DNA of 64,000 nt from JALHNI01 sp044226365 (GTDB taxonomy: Bacteria > Acidobacteriota > Terriglobia > Bryobacterales > Bryobacteraceae), in NCBI GenBank assembly GCA_044226365.1, contig JBGAHE010000011.1, positions 29,697 through 93,696 on the forward strand. Reading direction: 5' to 3'. The notes below the pieces were generated by a model that was given only the letters and a program-made list of their open reading frames with translations, was not told the origin of the DNA and searched no databases. A program made the translations under genes and the position numbers. Shown piece by piece: positions 43,582 to 52,090 of the stretch; position 1 is the stretch's first letter, and every line of letters begins with the position of its first letter.

Positions 43582-44556
43582 ATGCGAATTGACGAGATCG
43601 CCGCCCGGCTCAGCGCCGCGGTAGAAGGCCCGGCGGAGTGGGAGCCGGCCGCCGCGGCCACCCTGGATGACGCGGGCCCCGCCGACTTGGCCTTTGCCAA
43701 GACCGCCGCCCAAGCCGCGGACTCCCGCGCCGGCTGCGTCATCGCCCCCCTCGATTGCCCCGCGCTCCCCGGCCGCACCGTCATCCGCGTGGCCCAGCCG
43801 CGGGCGGCCTTCGCCCAAGCGCTCACCTGGCTCTATCCGGTCCCCGCGCCCGCCCCCGGCATCGACCCTCGAGCGCAGGTGGACCCCGCCGCGCAGTTGG
43901 GCGCGAACGTCGCGGTGGCCGCCTTCACCGTCATCGAAGCCGGCGCCCAGATCGGCGACGGTTGCGTGATCGGACCGCATTGCCGCATTGGCGCCGGAGC
44001 CACGCTGGGCGCCGGCAGTCGGTTGCACGGGCGCGTGACGCTGTATCACGGCGTCCGCATTGGTGAACGTGCCGTGCTGCATGACGGCGCGGTCATCGGC
44101 GCCGACGGCTTTGGCTTTGTCTTCGCCGGCGGACGTTACGAGAAGTTCCCCCAAGTCGGCACCGTCGAGATCGGCCATGACGTCGAGATCGGCGCCAACA
44201 CCTGCATCGACCGGGCCGCGCTCGGCGTCACAAGGATCGGCCACGGCACCAAGCTCGACAATATGGTCCACATCGCGCACAACTGCCAGATCGGCCAGCA
44301 CGTCGTCATCGCCGCGCAGACCGGCTTTGCCGGCGGCTGCACGGTTGGCGACTATGCCGTCATCGGTGGGCAGGTCGGCTTCGGCGAACGCGTGCGGGTT
44401 GAGGCAAAGGCCATCATCGGCTCGGGCGCCGGCATCCTCAGTGGCAAGATCGTGCGCGCCGGCGAACCGGTCTGGGGCACGCCCGCCCGGCCCTTGCGGC
44501 AATATCTGGCCTCGCTCGCCACCTTGAGCCGGCTGGGCCGCAAGCCGGCCAAATGA
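43582..44556 (+). CDS. lpxD: LpxD, UDP-3-O-acylglucosamine N-acyltransferase
   Basis: 324 residues. An N-terminal uridine-binding domain (about 100 residues) is followed by hexapeptide repeats. LpxD-specific blocks are present: VIGADGFGFVFAGGRYEKFP, NTCIDRAALGVTRIGHG and MVHIAHNCQIGQHV, where the His is catalytic. Family knowledge: adds the N-linked acyl chain in the third step of lipid A synthesis. It shows that the organism makes lipid A. Its stop overlaps the start of the P-loop protein gene (ATGA). Confidence 0.95.
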   Translation: MRIDEIAARLSAAVEGPAEWEPAAAATLDDAGPADLAFAKTAAQAADSRAGCVIAPLDCPALPGRTVIRVAQPRAAFAQALTWLYPVPAPAPGIDPRAQVDPAAQLGANVAVAAFTVIEAGAQIGDGCVIGPHCRIGAGATLGAGSRLHGRVTLYHGVRIGERAVLHDGAVIGADGFGFVFAGGRYEKFPQVGTVEIGHDVEIGANTCIDRAALGVTRIGHGTKLDNMVHIAHNCQIGQHVVIAAQTGFAGGCTVGDYAVIGGQVGFGERVRVEAKAIIGSGAGILSGKIVRAGEPVWGTPARPLRQYLASLATLSRLGRKPAK

Positions 44557-44969
44557 TCATCGTCGTTGGCGGAAATGCGCGCAAAGTCGGCAAGACGTCG
44601 CTCGTCTGCGCGGTGATCGCGGCGTTTCCCCAAGTCGAATGGCGCGCCGTGAAGCTGTCGCCGCACCAGCATCGGGACGCTGAAGGAGATTCGGAGCGTT
44701 ACCGGCGGGCCGGCGCTCACACAGCGGAGTTGCGAAACGAACTGCCGGCAATGACGGACGGCCATTGGCTGGTGGAGTCCAACCGGGCCATGGAATCGCT
44801 CCAGCCCGACGCGTACCTCTTCCTCGAGGCCACCGCACCCCGCGACGAGAAGCCTCTCGACCGTTGGCATCGCGAGCGCGCGACGCTCATCCTGCGCGAC
44901 TGGTTGCCCGGCGATGACCTGCCCGCCGAAGTCCGCGCGCTTATTTTTTCGCTTTTAGAATCGCGCTGA
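44553..44969 (+). CDS. Small P-loop NTPase-like protein (MobB-like fold)
   Basis: 138 residues. The N-terminus VVGGNARKVGKTSLVCAVI carries a Walker A of the GxxxxGKT/S type, similar to MobB and related P-loop proteins that assist cofactor assembly. The rest (SPHQHRDAEGDSERYRRAGA, ELPAMTDGHWLVESNRAMES) is not recognised. Family function is uncertain. The ATG overlaps the lpxD stop by four bases, so it is expressed with lpxD. Its 3' end overlaps the convergent POTRA/HEAT-like gene by 29 bases. Confidence 0.7.
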   Translation: MIIVVGGNARKVGKTSLVCAVIAAFPQVEWRAVKLSPHQHRDAEGDSERYRRAGAHTAELRNELPAMTDGHWLVESNRAMESLQPDAYLFLEATAPRDEKPLDRWHRERATLILRDWLPGDDLPAEVRALIFSLLESR

Positions 44970-45954
44970 TCGTCTTTTCGCGCTCGTCGGCGGCCCACGT
45001 CCGCTCGATCTCCGTCTCCGCCATGCCAGCGGACCGGCACAACAACACGTACGCGGGCAGCGCGTGCGGCAGATGCTTCCACCGCGCCATCTCGATCAGC
45101 GTCTCGCGCGACCGCTCCTGCAGCAGCGTCATCAGCTTCGGATCCCGAATCTCGCTCAACGTCACCAGCACCCGCAGCGCCTGCTCACGATCGCTCCAAT
45201 CGAGCGAATGCAGCATCTCGACAATCCAAGTGGGCAGCACCTGCAAGCCCGCATCCGGATCACGCCGCGCCAGCACGCTGATCGCCGCCAGCGACCGCAA
45301 CGCATTCTCGCGGACCTTGGCGCCCGGATCGCGCATGGCGAATTGCAGGTCATTCACCACTTTTGCCTTCTGCTTCACGTAGCCGATGGCATAGGCGGCA
45401 ATGGCGCGTTCTTCTTCGTCGCCGTCGCGCAACGCCTGGCGTAAGGCCGGCAGATTGGGGTCAGCCAGTTGTTCGAGCCGCAACTGCCAACCGCGGCTGG
45501 TTTCGTCCACCAGCAGCGAATGCCCGCGCGACCAGTCCTCGGCCGCTTCGCCCTTGCGCACCGCCCCCGCCATCGCCTCCAGCAGTTCGCGATAAGCGCT
45601 GGTGATCTCGTTGGGCAGAATCGGCACGCCCGAGCCTTCAAACGGAGGACGCACCTCGAAATGAATCGCGCCCTTCTCTTCTATGCCGATGTAGAGAATC
45701 GGTTGGCCGGGCGCCGCGCAGCAGACGGCTTCCACACGCGCACTGATCACGCCTTCTACTTCTTCCAGCTTCTCTTCCATCTCCACGCGCGACGCCGGGA
45801 GCAGGTCGCCGGGTTTGACGTTGATGGCTTTCAGCAGCCGTTCGGCGGGGATTTTGCGCAGCCCGTAGAAATCGATCGCGCCAATGCGCGGAACCGCTTG
45901 GATGGTTTCGACAGGAGAAGCCTGCGCCAGCAACAGCAAAAGGGCGAGCACCAC
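44941..45954 (-). CDS. Secreted protein with POTRA-like N-terminus and HEAT-type repeats
   Basis: 337 residues with a short signal peptide (LALLLLLAQA). Residues ~25-95 resemble a POTRA-like module (RIGAIDFYGLRKIPAERLL, VEMEEKLEEVEGVISARVE). The second half carries helical repeats typical of HEAT folds (ALRDGDEEERAIAAYAIG, RDPGAKVRENALRSLAAI). Family knowledge: both modules are protein-binding. No enzyme motif is visible. It probably acts in the periplasm as a scaffold. It is upstream of nothing obvious and converges on the lpxD operon. Confidence 0.65.
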   Translation of the reverse strand: MVLALLLLLAQASPVETIQAVPRIGAIDFYGLRKIPAERLLKAINVKPGDLLPASRVEMEEKLEEVEGVISARVEAVCCAAPGQPILYIGIEEKGAIHFEVRPPFEGSGVPILPNEITSAYRELLEAMAGAVRKGEAAEDWSRGHSLLVDETSRGWQLRLEQLADPNLPALRQALRDGDEEERAIAAYAIGYVKQKAKVVNDLQFAMRDPGAKVRENALRSLAAISVLARRDPDAGLQVLPTWIVEMLHSLDWSDREQALRVLVTLSEIRDPKLMTLLQERSRETLIEMARWKHLPHALPAYVLLCRSAGMAETEIERTWAADEREKTISAILKAKK

Positions 45955-46044
45955 TCCATTATCGGGCCCGGCGGCGAGGATGTCGCGCGGGGCGGTGGGA
46001 AGTTAACGCTGACGGGCGGCGGAGTCGACAGGTGGGCGCGGCGG

Positions 46045-46797
46045 CTACAGCAGCAGTCGCAGGCCCTTCCAGCAGAGGTTGCCGCCGACGATCACCAGCG
46101 TCACGTTGAGCGTGGCGCGTAGCGGACGGGCCGGCAGCTTGGTGCCCAGGGCCGCGCCGATCAGCGCCCCCACCACGCCGGCCGGCGCAAGAATCGTCAA
46201 CACCTGGCCGTTGTAGGTGCCGGTGGAAAGATGGAACAGGCCGCCGGCCGCTGAGAGAATCAGGCCGAACAGGAGGTCCGTCCCGATCACCACGGAAGGC
46301 GTAATCTTCGCGCAGCTTTGCAGCAGCAGGCTGCCCAACGCTCCGGCGCCGGCGGACGAAAAGCCCACTTCCACGCCGATCGGCAAAGCCAACCCGGTCA
46401 ACGCCGCCGGACGATACACGCCCACCGGCGGCGTGCGGAAGAGCTTCCACAGGCTCACTGAAGCAAGCGAGACGATGGTGAGGCCGACCACGGCGAGAAT
46501 CACCGGCGTCAGCCGTTCCGTGTTCATGCCTTCGAGCAACCACGCGCCACCGATCACGCCCGGCAAACCGCCCATCAACAAGCGCTTCAGCACCGTAAAG
46601 TCGATGTGCCCGCGCGACCAGTAAACCGGCACCGCGAAAATCTTGGTGATAGTGACGTACAGCAGCGCTGTGCCCACCGCCTCGGCGGCCGGCATGCTCA
46701 GCGCAATGATCAGCGCCGGGACCGTGAGTGTACCGCCGCCCACGCCCGTGAGCCCGACGGCAAGACCGATGAGAATTCCGATGAGGCCGGTGAGCAT
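46045..46797 (-). CDS. TauE/SafE-family sulfite/sulfonate exporter
   Basis: 250 residues, mainly hydrophobic with about eight membrane segments. The N-terminal GLAVGLTGVGGGTLTVPAL and an internal VEVGFSSAGAGALGSLLL repeat the glycine-rich TauE motif. Family knowledge: exports or imports sulfite, sulfonates or related anions across the inner membrane. It is the last gene of the cys operon, 18 bases after cysH, where it could relieve sulfite build-up from APS reduction. Confidence 0.9.
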   Translation of the reverse strand: MLTGLIGILIGLAVGLTGVGGGTLTVPALIIALSMPAAEAVGTALLYVTITKIFAVPVYWSRGHIDFTVLKRLLMGGLPGVIGGAWLLEGMNTERLTPVILAVVGLTIVSLASVSLWKLFRTPPVGVYRPAALTGLALPIGVEVGFSSAGAGALGSLLLQSCAKITPSVVIGTDLLFGLILSAAGGLFHLSTGTYNGQVLTILAPAGVVGALIGAALGTKLPARPLRATLNVTLVIVGGNLCWKGLRLLL

Positions 46798-46815
46798 GGC
46801 ATTCGTCCCGTTTCG

Positions 46816-47469
46816 TTATTTCTCAGTCGCCGTGTGAATGCCGCACTCGAGCTTGTTGGCCCCGGCCCAACGTCCGGAGCGGAGGTTGTTCGGGTCCAGC
46901 GGCTTCTGCGTGCAAGGCGCGCAACCGATGCTCGTGTAGCCCTGATCGTAGAGCGAAAGCTTCGGCAGTTCGTTGATCGTGGCGTAGGCGTTCACGTCTT
47001 TCCACGTCCACTCTGCGAGCGGCGAAACCTTCTGCAGCACTTTGCCGGTCGGCAGTTTGTGCTGCTCGATCAGTTGCAGATTCGCTCGCGTCGGCGATTG
47101 TTCGCGGCGCAAACCCGTGATCCAGGCGTCATATTGTTCCAGGCCCGCCATCAGGCCCTTCACCTTGCGCCAGCCGCAGCAGGCGGCTTGGTCGGTCTTG
47201 TAGAGTTCCACCGGCGCTTCCGCCGGCGGCATGATGTTCACCAGGTTCAGGTTCCACTCCGCCGCCACCTGATCGCGATACGCGGTGGTCTCGGGGAAGT
47301 GATAGCCGGTCTCCAGGAAGAGGACGGGCACACTCGGGTCGGCTTGCTTAATGAGGTGCAACAACACGACATCTTCCACCTGAAAGCTGCACGTGTAGCA
47401 GTAGCGACCACCAAAGTCGCGCACCGTTTGTTCGACCAGCGACTGGGCCGTCGAAAGAATATCAGCCAT
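46816..47469 (-). CDS. cysH: CysH-type adenylyl-sulfate (APS) reductase
   Basis: 217 residues. The paired cysteines ACCGW (97-98) and CAPC (183-186) form the [4Fe-4S] site that marks APS reductases as opposed to PAPS reductases, and ECGIH (209) gives the nucleophilic Cys. SLYDQGYTSIGC matches the family. Family knowledge: reduces APS to sulfite using thioredoxin in the cytoplasm. With an APS-using enzyme the cell does not need APS kinase, which fits the degenerate kinase-like tail on the neighbouring CysN. Two bases separate it from cysN. Confidence 0.94.
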   Translation of the reverse strand: MADILSTAQSLVEQTVRDFGGRYCYTCSFQVEDVVLLHLIKQADPSVPVLFLETGYHFPETTAYRDQVAAEWNLNLVNIMPPAEAPVELYKTDQAACCGWRKVKGLMAGLEQYDAWITGLRREQSPTRANLQLIEQHKLPTGKVLQKVSPLAEWTWKDVNAYATINELPKLSLYDQGYTSIGCAPCTQKPLDPNNLRSGRWAGANKLECGIHTATEK

Positions 47470-47471
47470 GA

Positions 47472-49112
47472 CTAGATCCCCTCTCCGGCGTCCTGCACAT
47501 CCTGCGGAGGCAGCACGCCACGAGCTTCGAGTTCCTTGAGGGTCGCGTCGACGTCGTCCAAAACAATGGACGGGTGAACATGACCTTCCACCTTCACGTT
47601 GGAAATCACAATATATCCGGCTTCGAGGAGCTCCGGAATGGGCTGATCGATCCGGACGGCATGGGCCCCGCGCTCGAACAAGCGGCGTTCGAGCTGGACG
47701 GCGGCGGCATGGTTATCGTGCGACACCCAGGCCGGACGATGCCCATAAGCGGTGATGCGCTCCGAAAGCGTCACCGGGCCGGAACGGAACAGTTCGCGCG
47801 TGCCGCTCAGGCGCCGGGCCGACGTAATCTCTTCGATCATGCCCGCCGCCAGCGTCAGGTTCGTCAGCGGATCGAGCAGGATGAAAGCGCCGGTGTGGCG
47901 ATTGGTTTGATACAGATCGCCGTGCAGCGGCTGCGCCGTCTCGATGCGCACGCGGGCGATGTCGTTGATGTTGAGCGTCTCGGCCGGCAGCGACGCATAG
48001 CTCGCCACGTCCACGCGATGGTCGACCGACACCACGCGCGCCTGCACCTGGTGCGGACCATGCCGCAGCAAATAGGTATGGCCCACTTCGAGCGGCTCGG
48101 TGGACATCCACACCGTCATCGCCGCGAACTCACGCGTGATCGCGCTTTCGTCCCCGGTATGCACGATGAGGTCGCCGCGGCTGATGTCGATCTCATCGGT
48201 CAGCGTCAGCGTCACCGACATCGGGGCCACCGCTTCTTCCAGGTCGCCGTCGAACGTCACAATCCGCTCGATGCGGCTGGTACGAGCGCTCGGCAGCACC
48301 GTGATCTGGTCGCCCACGCGGACGCGGCCGGTGGCAATCTGCCCGGCGAAACCGCGGAAGTCGAGGTGCGGACGAATCACCAACTGCACCGGGAAGCGGA
48401 AGGCTTCGCTGGCCGCCGGGGCCACATCGACATTCTCCAGGAACTCGAGCAGCGTCGGCCCGCTATACCAGGGCGTCCGTTCACTGCGTGTTACGACGTT
48501 ATCGCCGTCGAGCGCGCTCAGCGGAATGAAGTGCAGGTTCGCGCCGCGCAAATGCGGCGACAGCGCGCGAAACTCTTTCTCGATCGCTTCGTAGACTGAC
48601 GGCGAAAAATCGACGAGGTCCATCTTATTGATGGCGATCGCCAAGTGCCGAATGCCCAGCAGCGCCGAAATGTACGCATGCCGGCGCGACTGTTCGAGCA
48701 CACCCTTGCGCGCATCGATCAGAATCACGGCCACGTCGGCCGTCGACGCACCCGTCGCCATGTTGCGCGTGTACTGCTCATGGCCCGGCGTATCGGCCAC
48801 GATAAACTTGCGGCGCGGCGTGGAGAAGTAGCGGTAAGCGACGTCGATGGTAATGCCCTGCTCGCGCTCGGCGGTGAGCCCGTCGGTCAGCAGCGACAGG
48901 TCGAGTTCGCGGCCGGACCGGTTCACCTTGCTCTTGCGCACGGCTTCGATCTGGTCGTCAAACGCGCCTTTGGTCTCAATCAGCAAACGGCCGATCAGCG
49001 TGCTTTTGCCGTCGTCGACGCTGCCGGCGGTGGAGAAGCGCAGCAGCGTGCGCTCGTTGGTGTTCTGCGTAAAGTGCGTCAGCGGCAGCAGTTTCGGAAG
49101 CGTGGGCGTCAT
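47472..49112 (-). CDS. cysN: CysN, sulfate adenylyltransferase GTPase subunit, with degenerate APS-kinase-like tail
   Basis: 546 residues. G-domain motifs: GSVDDGKST (G1), DTPGHEQYTRNM (G3) and NKMDLVD (G4), then EF-Tu-like beta domains. From residue ~433 a 114-residue tail follows. Its order looks like CysC (APS kinase): RITAYGHRPAWV, then QLERRLFERGAHAVRID, then IPELLEAGYIVISNV. Where CysC has its GLSGSGKST P-loop the tail has SHDNHAAA, so no kinase activity is expected. Family knowledge: CysDN makes APS from sulfate and ATP, driven by GTP. Gene order cysD-cysN-cysH supports this. Confidence 0.93.
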   Translation of the reverse strand: MTPTLPKLLPLTHFTQNTNERTLLRFSTAGSVDDGKSTLIGRLLIETKGAFDDQIEAVRKSKVNRSGRELDLSLLTDGLTAEREQGITIDVAYRYFSTPRRKFIVADTPGHEQYTRNMATGASTADVAVILIDARKGVLEQSRRHAYISALLGIRHLAIAINKMDLVDFSPSVYEAIEKEFRALSPHLRGANLHFIPLSALDGDNVVTRSERTPWYSGPTLLEFLENVDVAPAASEAFRFPVQLVIRPHLDFRGFAGQIATGRVRVGDQITVLPSARTSRIERIVTFDGDLEEAVAPMSVTLTLTDEIDISRGDLIVHTGDESAITREFAAMTVWMSTEPLEVGHTYLLRHGPHQVQARVVSVDHRVDVASYASLPAETLNINDIARVRIETAQPLHGDLYQTNRHTGAFILLDPLTNLTLAAGMIEEITSARRLSGTRELFRSGPVTLSERITAYGHRPAWVSHDNHAAAVQLERRLFERGAHAVRIDQPIPELLEAGYIVISNVKVEGHVHPSIVLDDVDATLKELEARGVLPPQDVQDAGEGI

Positions 49113-50009
49113 TTAGAAATAGCCCTCGCGCTTTTTCAATTCCATGGAACCGTCCTGGTCATGATCGATGACACGGTTTTCGCGCTCAGAGCGACGGAAG
49201 ACGAACAACTCTTCGATGATCTTACCCACCGTGTCGGCTTCAGAGCGAATGGCGCCCGAACACGGCGTGCAGCCCAACGACCGCATCCGGCACTTCACCA
49301 TCTTGGGCTCCTCGCCCGGCAGCAACCGCACATTCGACTCGTAGGGAATCAGCGTCCCGCCTCGCTCCAGCACCGGCCGTTCCTTGGCAAAATACAGCGG
49401 CACCAGCGGAATGTTCTCAAGCTCGATGTACGCCCAGATGTCGTATTCCGTCCAGTTCGAGAGCGGAAACACGCGGATCGACTCGCCCTTGTCCACGCGC
49501 CCGTTATAGATGTTCCACAGCTCCGGACGCTGGTTCTTCGGATCCCAATGCCCGTTCCGGTCGCGGAACGAAAACACGCGCTCCTTCGCCCGGGACTTCT
49601 CTTCATCACGCCGCGCGCCGCCCAGCGCCGCATCGAAGCCGTAATGCTTCAACCCGTCCACCAGAGCCTTCGTCCGCAGCAGACTACAGCACTTCGACGT
49701 GCCCAGCGCATACGGATTGGCGCCATCGGCGATCGCCTCTTCGTTGATGTACACCAGCAGATCCGCGCCGATCTCCTTGGTGAAGGAGTCGCGGAACTCG
49801 ATCATCTCCGGATACTCGTAGGTCGTGTCGATGTGCAACAGCGGAAACGGAATCGGAGCCGGGTGAAACGCCTTGCGCGCGAGGTGCAACAGGCAGGATG
49901 AGTCCTTGCCGATTGAATACAGAAGGACGGGCTTGGCAAACTGCGCCGCGGTTTCGCGCAGGATGTGGATGGCCTCGGCTTCGATGGATCGGAGATGCGT
50001 AAGCGACAT
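49113..50009 (-). CDS. cysD: CysD, sulfate adenylyltransferase subunit 2
   Basis: 298 residues, the standard length. It starts LTHLRSIEAEAIHILRE, matching the family N-terminus, with the PP-loop LYSIGKDSS near residue 31. LSNWTEYDIWAYIELENIP and the C-terminal RSLGCTPCSGAIRSEADTV are also conserved. Family knowledge: transfers AMP from ATP to sulfate in the CysDN complex. It heads the cysD-cysN-cysH-tauE operon. The start has no ribosome site; a promoter-like element ends only 10 bases upstream, so the mRNA may have a very short leader. Confidence 0.95.
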   Translation of the reverse strand: MSLTHLRSIEAEAIHILRETAAQFAKPVLLYSIGKDSSCLLHLARKAFHPAPIPFPLLHIDTTYEYPEMIEFRDSFTKEIGADLLVYINEEAIADGANPYALGTSKCCSLLRTKALVDGLKHYGFDAALGGARRDEEKSRAKERVFSFRDRNGHWDPKNQRPELWNIYNGRVDKGESIRVFPLSNWTEYDIWAYIELENIPLVPLYFAKERPVLERGGTLIPYESNVRLLPGEEPKMVKCRMRSLGCTPCSGAIRSEADTVGKIIEELFVFRRSERENRVIDHDQDGSMELKKREGYF

Positions 50010-50019
50010 CGAGAATTCA

Positions 50020-50049
50020 ACTATACCACTACATTACAATCCCGATCAA
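50020..50049 (-). promoter_or_regulatory. Candidate promoter of the cys operon
   Basis: Read on the minus strand, TTGATC (at 50049-50044) and TATAGT (at 50025-50020) are 18 bases apart, a good sigma-70-type match. The start codon lies ten bases after the -10 element, implying a leader of only a few bases. No known riboswitch was recognised between this and the next gene. Confidence 0.55.
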
Positions 50050-50110
50050 GTCACTAGGGTTTTGTGGGGTAGAGCATCTCGCTGAAGCCAATAGACTTAG
50101 GCGTCCTGAG

Positions 50111-50785
50111 TTACTCGGGTACTGAATCTCCTATATCGAGATGGAAAATACGCCCAATCCAGGCCCGAACCAGGCGCCGCCCGGCCGATGGATAGCGATG
50201 CCGGCCCGGAATGAGGTGAAACTCGACATCTTTAGCATGTCCCCGCAGCCGCGACTCAAACTCCTGAGCGGTGGACAACGGATAGTACTCATCCTCCGAC
50301 CGGGCGACGTGGAAGATCGGCGTTTCGAGCGCTTCCGGCGCCCACTCCCGCGGCACCCCGCCGCAGAGCGCCAGGACGCCTGCCACCCTACCGGGGTGGG
50401 CGGCGACAAAACGGTAGTTCAGCCCCACCGGTTGGGAGAAGCCCATCAACAGGATAGGGAGCTTCGGCAACTGCTCCAAAACCGTCAGCAGGATGTGGTG
50501 GTGGAGCTCAATCGCCGCCGGCCAATCCGCCGACGTCCCCCAGTTGTAGCCGACCCGGGCGCTGGGTAAACTATCCAGATAGTGAGGATGAGGCCCCTGG
50601 ATCGCAGCGATGGCCGGCCGTTCGCCGAGCAGCTTCCGGGCATAGCCGCCGATCTGATCCGGAGTTTGACCGTAGCCATGTAAAGCGACGGCAATAAATG
50701 GCGGATCTATCGGCGAATCATAAAGATAAGAGCCACCGAGTGACACGGCGAACGAGTGGCCACGACCGAAGGGTGTTTTTTCCAT
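50111..50785 (-). CDS. Phospholipase/carboxylesterase-type alpha/beta hydrolase
   Basis: 224 residues. The oxyanion start VALHGYGQTP and nucleophile elbow MGFSQPVGLNYRF fit the carboxylesterase-2 family, though the usual GFSQG is GFSQP. The acid is likely in ARSEDEYYP and the base in IPGRHRYPS. Family knowledge: cytoplasmic serine hydrolases acting on short esters, lysophospholipids or acylated proteins. It is a single gene divergent from the Hpt gene. Confidence 0.85.
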   Translation of the reverse strand: MEKTPFGRGHSFAVSLGGSYLYDSPIDPPFIAVALHGYGQTPDQIGGYARKLLGERPAIAAIQGPHPHYLDSLPSARVGYNWGTSADWPAAIELHHHILLTVLEQLPKLPILLMGFSQPVGLNYRFVAAHPGRVAGVLALCGGVPREWAPEALETPIFHVARSEDEYYPLSTAQEFESRLRGHAKDVEFHLIPGRHRYPSAGRRLVRAWIGRIFHLDIGDSVPE

Positions 50786-50834
50786 TCAACTTTTGGAGAC
50801 TACCCTCCGATAATACTGGGGAGGCAGTACACGC

Positions 50835-51191
50835 GTGAACAACGGCAATAACCTGAGCTTACTGAATTTGGCGTTGGCCCTGGACCGCGTGGGTGGCGAC
50901 CGGGAACTCCTGGAGGAAGTCGCTCAACTCTTTCTGGACGATTACCCGAACTCCGTGGCCGAGATCGAACAGGCTCTGGCCGCCGGCGACGCCCGCGGTG
51001 TCGAACGCGGCGCCCACACCCTGAAAGGCGCCGTCTCGAACTTTGGCGCCGATAGCGTGGTGGAAACCGCGCTCGCCCTCGAAATGGCCGGCCGCGCGGG
51101 CGACCTTACCACCGCTCCCGAGCAATTCATGCGGCTCAACGCCCGTTTAAGTGCCCTTCACGACGAACTCGTCGCGATTTGCTCGCATTAA
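50835..51191 (+). CDS. Hpt (histidine phosphotransfer) domain protein
   Basis: 118 residues with a GTG start at 50835. The phosphorylatable His lies in ERGAHTLKGAVSNFGA (about residue 58), inside the four-helix bundle typical of Hpt domains (ELLEEVAQLFLDDYPNSVAE ahead of it). Family knowledge: relays phosphate between hybrid kinases and response regulators. No kinase or regulator is nearby, so its partners are elsewhere; it is followed by mqnD after 42 bases. Confidence 0.92.
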   Translation: MNNGNNLSLLNLALALDRVGGDRELLEEVAQLFLDDYPNSVAEIEQALAAGDARGVERGAHTLKGAVSNFGADSVVETALALEMAGRAGDLTTAPEQFMRLNARLSALHDELVAICSH

Positions 51192-51233
51192 CGCTGTTAA
51201 ACTGAGGACTGGAGCTTCCGCTCCGCCGCCCTC

Positions 51234-52076
51234 ATGTCTTCCACCCCGCTTGAAATTGTCTGCGCCCATAGTCCGGATTCCGATGACGCCTTCATGTTTT
51301 ACGCCTTGGCGACGAGAAAGATTCGCTCGCCGCTGGTGGTCGTCAAACATCTGCTCAGCGATATTCAGACCCTGAATCAGCAAGCCCTGAAGGGCGCCTA
51401 CGAGTTGACCGCCATCTCCTATCACGCCTACACCTACGTGGCGGACAAGTATTACCTGATGGCCGCCGGTTCGAGCATCGGCGACGATTACGGCCCCATG
51501 GTCGTCTCCCGCAAGCCGATGGACGTCTCCGAACTGAAGGGCAAGCGCATCGCCGTGCCCGGCAAGCTCACCACGGCTTTCCTCACCATGCAGCTGTTCG
51601 AGCCCGATTTCGAACCCGTCGTGCTCCCCTTCGACAAGATCCTGGACGCCGTGCAGGACGGCGTCGTTGACGCGGGCCTCATCATCCACGAAGGCCAGCT
51701 CACCTATTCGAAGTCCGGCTTCCACCGCATCGTCGATCTCGGCGTCTGGTGGAAAAAGGAAACCGGCTATCCGTTGCCCCTGGGCGCCAACGCCCTGCGC
51801 CGCGACCTTTCGCCCGAAGTTCGGGCCGAATGCTGCCGCCTGATGCGCGAAAGCATCGCCTATTCCCTCGATAACCGCGAGATGGCGCTCGAGTACTCCA
51901 TGCACTTCGCGCGCGACCTCGACCCCGCGCTCGCCGACAAGTTCGTCGGCATGTACGTGAATCACTACACCGTCGATTGCGGCGACGTGATTCCCAAGGC
52001 CGCTCAATTACTCCTGGACCGTGGCTTTCAAGCCGGTTTGTTACCTCACCGGGTGGAACTGGAATTCGTCCGCTAA
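51234..52076 (+). CDS. mqnD: MqnD-like 1,4-dihydroxy-6-naphthoate synthase
   Basis: 280 residues with a periplasmic-binding-protein-like fold but no signal peptide. HSPDSDDAFMFYAL, RIAVPGKLTTAFLTMQL, DAGLIIHEGQLTYSKSGF and DLGVWWKKETGYPLPLGAN are MqnD signatures. Family knowledge: it acts late in the futalosine route to menaquinone. Its presence implies that this organism makes menaquinone through futalosine instead of the classical Men pathway; no other mqn gene is in the window. MqnA is the nearest alternative, but the DAGLIIHE block favours MqnD. Confidence 0.9.
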   Translation: MSSTPLEIVCAHSPDSDDAFMFYALATRKIRSPLVVVKHLLSDIQTLNQQALKGAYELTAISYHAYTYVADKYYLMAAGSSIGDDYGPMVVSRKPMDVSELKGKRIAVPGKLTTAFLTMQLFEPDFEPVVLPFDKILDAVQDGVVDAGLIIHEGQLTYSKSGFHRIVDLGVWWKKETGYPLPLGANALRRDLSPEVRAECCRLMRESIAYSLDNREMALEYSMHFARDLDPALADKFVGMYVNHYTVDCGDVIPKAAQLLLDRGFQAGLLPHRVELEFVR

Positions 52077-52090
52077 CGTCTGGTTAAAAA

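Noticed and set aside
48645..49901. Open frame of 418 residues on the plus strand
   Set aside because: Antisense shadow of cysN and cysD.
50010..50110. Sulfur or SAM riboswitch upstream of cysD
   Set aside because: The promoter-like element is only ten bases before the start codon, and no conserved riboswitch core was recognised.
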